From contig KB310481.1 in assembly GCA_000328365.1 (NCBI GenBank), forward strand, positions 45,916-109,915: a stretch of DNA of 64,000 bases, written 5' to 3'. The notes under the pieces are model-generated. The model was not told where the DNA came from. It worked only from the letters and a program-made list of their open reading frames with translations, and ran no database searches. The DNA is from Capitella teleta. Taxonomy: Eukaryota > Annelida > Polychaeta > Capitellidae. The position numbers were made by a program, and so were the translations under genes. Positions 61,379 through 64,000 of this stretch are shown here, piece by piece (positions within the stretch are counted from its first letter, which is position 1; each line of letters starts with the position of its first letter).

Positions 61379-61503
61379 TTTGCAAAATAGTTGATACTAT
61401 TTCCACTACAACACTGACACTCTGAGTCACTGTCTATTCAAGACTATAGGCCTGGAGTTAGCTCCCCAAGCCGTAGAGTGGGAACTGCTCCGCTACCCTT
61501 GGG
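61379..61503 (+). repeat. 125-bp direct repeat with palindromic AGCTCCCCAAG end, copy 1
   Basis: Almost identical to 62117-62241, from TTTTGCAAAATAGTTGATAC to CTGCTCCGCTACCCTT. The last part (AGCTCCCCAAG through CTTGGGGAGCT) is an inverted repeat related to 35093-35288. Here it continues to GATCGCTATATAAAATAAA and (TTA)n, a SINE-like tail. Confidence 0.85.
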
Positions 61504-61608
61504 GAGCTAGCCTTGAGTTAACACAAGAACACATGACTCTCACCGACCCAGTCGTAGACACTGCGTGTCAGAGACTTCTGTGAATTTTATGATCGCTATA
61601 TAAAATAA

Positions 61609-61610
<2 letters not shown>

Positions 61611-61643
<33 letters not shown>
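61611..61643. repeat. (TTA)n tail
   Basis: About eleven ATT/TTA units follow CGCTATATAAAATAAATT, the usual tail form of SINEs in many invertebrates. Confidence 0.85.
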
Positions 61644-62116
61644 GACAGGCGAGCGACCGGTGTCAGTTAGACTTAGCATAACAATTACCACTGATGTATT
61701 GTGACATGCACTGCTGACTTACTAACGCAATGCATGTCAGACATCATGATGTCACTCATTATCGCTCGTCAAACAAAAGTTAACATTTCGAATGGTTATT
61801 CACAATTACTGACAATGAACCCACCACGTGCATCGTTTCGCGTAAATTCGAACTTTTGACTTCTGAGGATTTTAACCCGATTGTGTGACAGGTTCGATCG
61901 GGTTGTTTCGATCGACTCAGAAAAGAAGAATTTCTCATAAATTATCAGCTCAGTTTCTATAGGCCTAATATAGTTCTGTTTTCTTCCAGGTGAGGGCCGG
62001 CGCATTGAAATCAAAACAAACCAAGAGTGACTTTATGGTTGGAATTCATATATCGCAAGGGCGACAAGTACACAAGAGCAACGTAACAATACATTATTTT
62101 TGCAAAATACATTATT

Positions 62117-62241
62117 TTTGCAAAATAGTTGATACTATTTCCACTACAACACTGACACTCTGAGTCACTGTCTATTCAAGACTATAGGCCTGGAGTTAGT
62201 TCCCCAAGCCGTAGAGTGGGAACTGCTCCGCTACCCTTGTT
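62117..62241 (+). repeat. 125-bp direct repeat, copy 2
   Basis: Matches 61379-61503 but stops abruptly at CTACCCTT, exactly where the BEL/Pao terminal repeat appears to begin. That suggests the retroelement inserted into this repeat. Confidence 0.85.
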
Positions 62242-64000
62242 TGAAGCGTAATTGTTCCAGATTGATTTCATGTTTATTGAAAGCGCGCACCCTGCGAGGG
62301 CGTCAGGTTAGCATTTAAAGCGCGCCTGCTTTAAAAAGCTTTGTTGTCGTTCTTTTTAACTTTTTTTGTGAACCGGAAACGGATGTTTATTGAATAAACA
62401 GTGTGTATTTTGAAAATAGCGCGTGAAGTTGTATTGATGAATTTCCGTGAGTGATTTTGCAATTTGATCCGCTCTACATTGGTGCCCAGACCCGGGAGAG
62501 TGGCTCCCGACTATCTACGTTAGTGTTTCGTTGGAATCGTCAAAATGGGATTGCCTGAGGCCCAGAAAGCTCGTCGTGCTGCTGCTCGATGGCTGACCGT
62601 GTTGACTCGAGACCTGGAAGAAGGACTCAAGCAGGCTGATGAGGTTGGTCCTGCGTCGGAGGGCAGGTTGGTCCTTCGACGAAAGCTGCAAGCTCTTCTG
62701 AAGGAGTTTGAGCCTCTGCTCGAGACCTGGTGTGTTGCCCAGGGGAATGTGGAGGAGGCTATCGTCGATGATGAAGCCCTGGATAAGGACATCGACGCGA
62801 GTTTTGCGTTCAAGCGAAGTGTGCTTACAACCAGGAATGCGGCTCAATCGTGGATTGAGCGCCTGTCGCTCCCAAACGCGCAGTTCGATGAACTTTCTCT
62901 GGGATCAAGCAAACGCTCGACGAGCATTCGGCTCCCCAAATTGACTCTGCCCACCTTCGATGGTAAGGTCCTCGAGTGGACGTCTTGGTGGGAGCAGTTT
63001 AACGCAGACATTCACCTGAATGAGGAACTGCAGGATATCAGCAAAATCAGTTACTTGCGGAGTTTGGTAGGAGGAGAAGCAGCGCAAGCGATTGCCGGTC
63101 TGGCTCTCACCTCTGAGAACTACCTTCATGCAGTGGAATTACTGCAAGACCGTTTTGGGAGGAAGGAGCTGATCATCACCTCCCACATCCAGAGCCTCCT
63201 CTCCCTCGACGCCTCAAAGTCCTCCACTCTGAGGCATCTGCTGGACACGCTGCAAGGCCACGTCCGCAGCCTGAAGGTCCTGGGAATTGACGGAGGAAGC
63301 TACGGGGTAATCCTGACCCCCATCATCTTGTCACACCTCCCGGATGGAGTCCGCATGGCTTGGGCGCATGTAAGCGCACGGAAGGAGTCGAACCTGGACT
63401 TCCTGCTCAAGTTCGTGCAAGAGGAGATCGAAAGCCGTGAGAGGTCGGACGCCTACTCTCACCCCATGTCGCCACAACCCGAATGGAGACATCACCAGAA
63501 ATCGCGACCAACAGCTACGTCGCTGCAGCAGACCACGAAGACGCTGAAGAAGATGAAACCGTGCTGCGCGTTCTGCAGAGGAGGCCATCGCCCTTGGAAG
63601 TGCCCGGAAGCGTCGAAACTTGACATCAGCAGGCGGGAACAGCTGGTACGCCAGGACAAGCATCATCGTTTTTTATGTAAACATGTTAATGTACAGAGTT
63701 GTGAAGCTCCGAGTTTGTCAAATTTGCATGCTTCGAACCTTCATTCCCAGGTTTTGGTGGCTAAGGGTCCTGGAGTTGCTCTCTTGCAGACAGCACAAGT
63801 TCTGGTTCAGGGTGCGAAGGCCTCTGTTCAGGCAACGGTCCTCTTTGACTCCGGCTCAGATACATCATATGTGACGGAGTAGTTAGTCAAGAAGGCTGGT
63901 TTGACCTGGAAGAGTGCCTGTCGCAGTGCCTATGCAACATTTGGAGGCCAGAAGTCCTGTGAGCGGGAACGAGATATTTTTGAGGTAAGCTTGAGTGACA
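62241..64000 (+). mobile_element. BEL/Pao LTR retrotransposon, 5' part, running off the window
   Basis: A fossil of the BEL/Pao family. Likely parts: 5' LTR about 62241-62477, a primer-binding region just after it (about 62479), and gag-pol from 62545. The coding part has the DUF1759 gag region, a zinc-knuckle stretch and the start of the DUF1758 protease region. The remaining pol and the 3' LTR lie beyond 64000. It is better preserved than the other retroelements here and thus fairly young, with about one break seen in the window. Confidence 0.88.

Noticed and set aside
62515-63666. Minus-strand and alternative-frame open stretches over the BEL/Pao element
   Set aside because: Shadows of the retroelement coding frame, with no sign of their own.

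Overview
This window looks like nuclear DNA of an invertebrate animal. The host genes are split by many short introns (often 50 to 70 bases, GT-AG). Their proteins resemble animal TMEM260, an hnRNP A/B-D type protein, AREL1, TBCE and AHSA1. The spaces between genes are AT-rich and full of animal-type mobile elements: BEL/Pao and Ty3/Gypsy fossils, CR1/L2-like and YADD-type LINEs, pogo/Tigger, mariner and MULE-like DNA transposons, and tRNA-derived SINEs. Compact genes in an AT-rich, repeat-rich background would fit a sponge or another marine invertebrate, but the sequence alone does not fix the species.

Layout. From 3.4 to 12.1 kb (+) lies TMEM260, an ER O-mannosyltransferase, with 18 recognisable exons. 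Its 5 kb third intron carries a single-exon gene on the opposite strand (8151-8738) for a small secreted glycoprotein. From 12.5 to 14.3 kb there is an astacin protease remnant (-), a Ty3/Gypsy pol fragment (-) and a dispersed repeat. From 14.65 to 18.73 kb (+) is the hnRNP gene: two RRMs and a Gly/Tyr-rich tail, with a long-TIR element and a SINE in intron 1. From 31.6 down to 20.0 kb (-) is AREL1, 20 exons and 991 residues in one unbroken frame. It carries an unusual N-terminal part (TM segment plus two SAM-like domains) before the TM, filamin-like and HECT parts of known AREL1. Two pogo/Tigger-type elements, one inside the other, sit in its first intron.

From 32 to 40.5 kb there is no intact gene, but there are foldbacks, a perfect 41-bp palindrome, a broken coiled-coil gene and a young MULE-like element with 59-bp terminal repeats and a 9-bp target duplication. 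From 40.5 to 48.6 kb (+) is TBCE, the tubulin chaperone E. A decayed LINE and a pogo-type MITE fill its intron 5, and its last third has lost at least one base relative to the expected frame. From 48.8 to 54.5 kb a mariner-type element is split by a CR1/L2-like LINE. From 59.6 down to 58.0 kb (-) is AHSA1, an Hsp90 co-chaperone, with candidate heat-shock elements and a TATA box upstream. From 60.4 kb to the end there is a 420-bp tandem repeat, palindromic repeats and the start of a BEL/Pao element that runs off the window.

The host genes are unrelated housekeeping and signalling genes and do not form an operon or cluster. The most unusual biology is the AREL1 architecture with its candidate 31-codon cassette exon, the nested glycoprotein gene, and the nested or very young transposon insertions.
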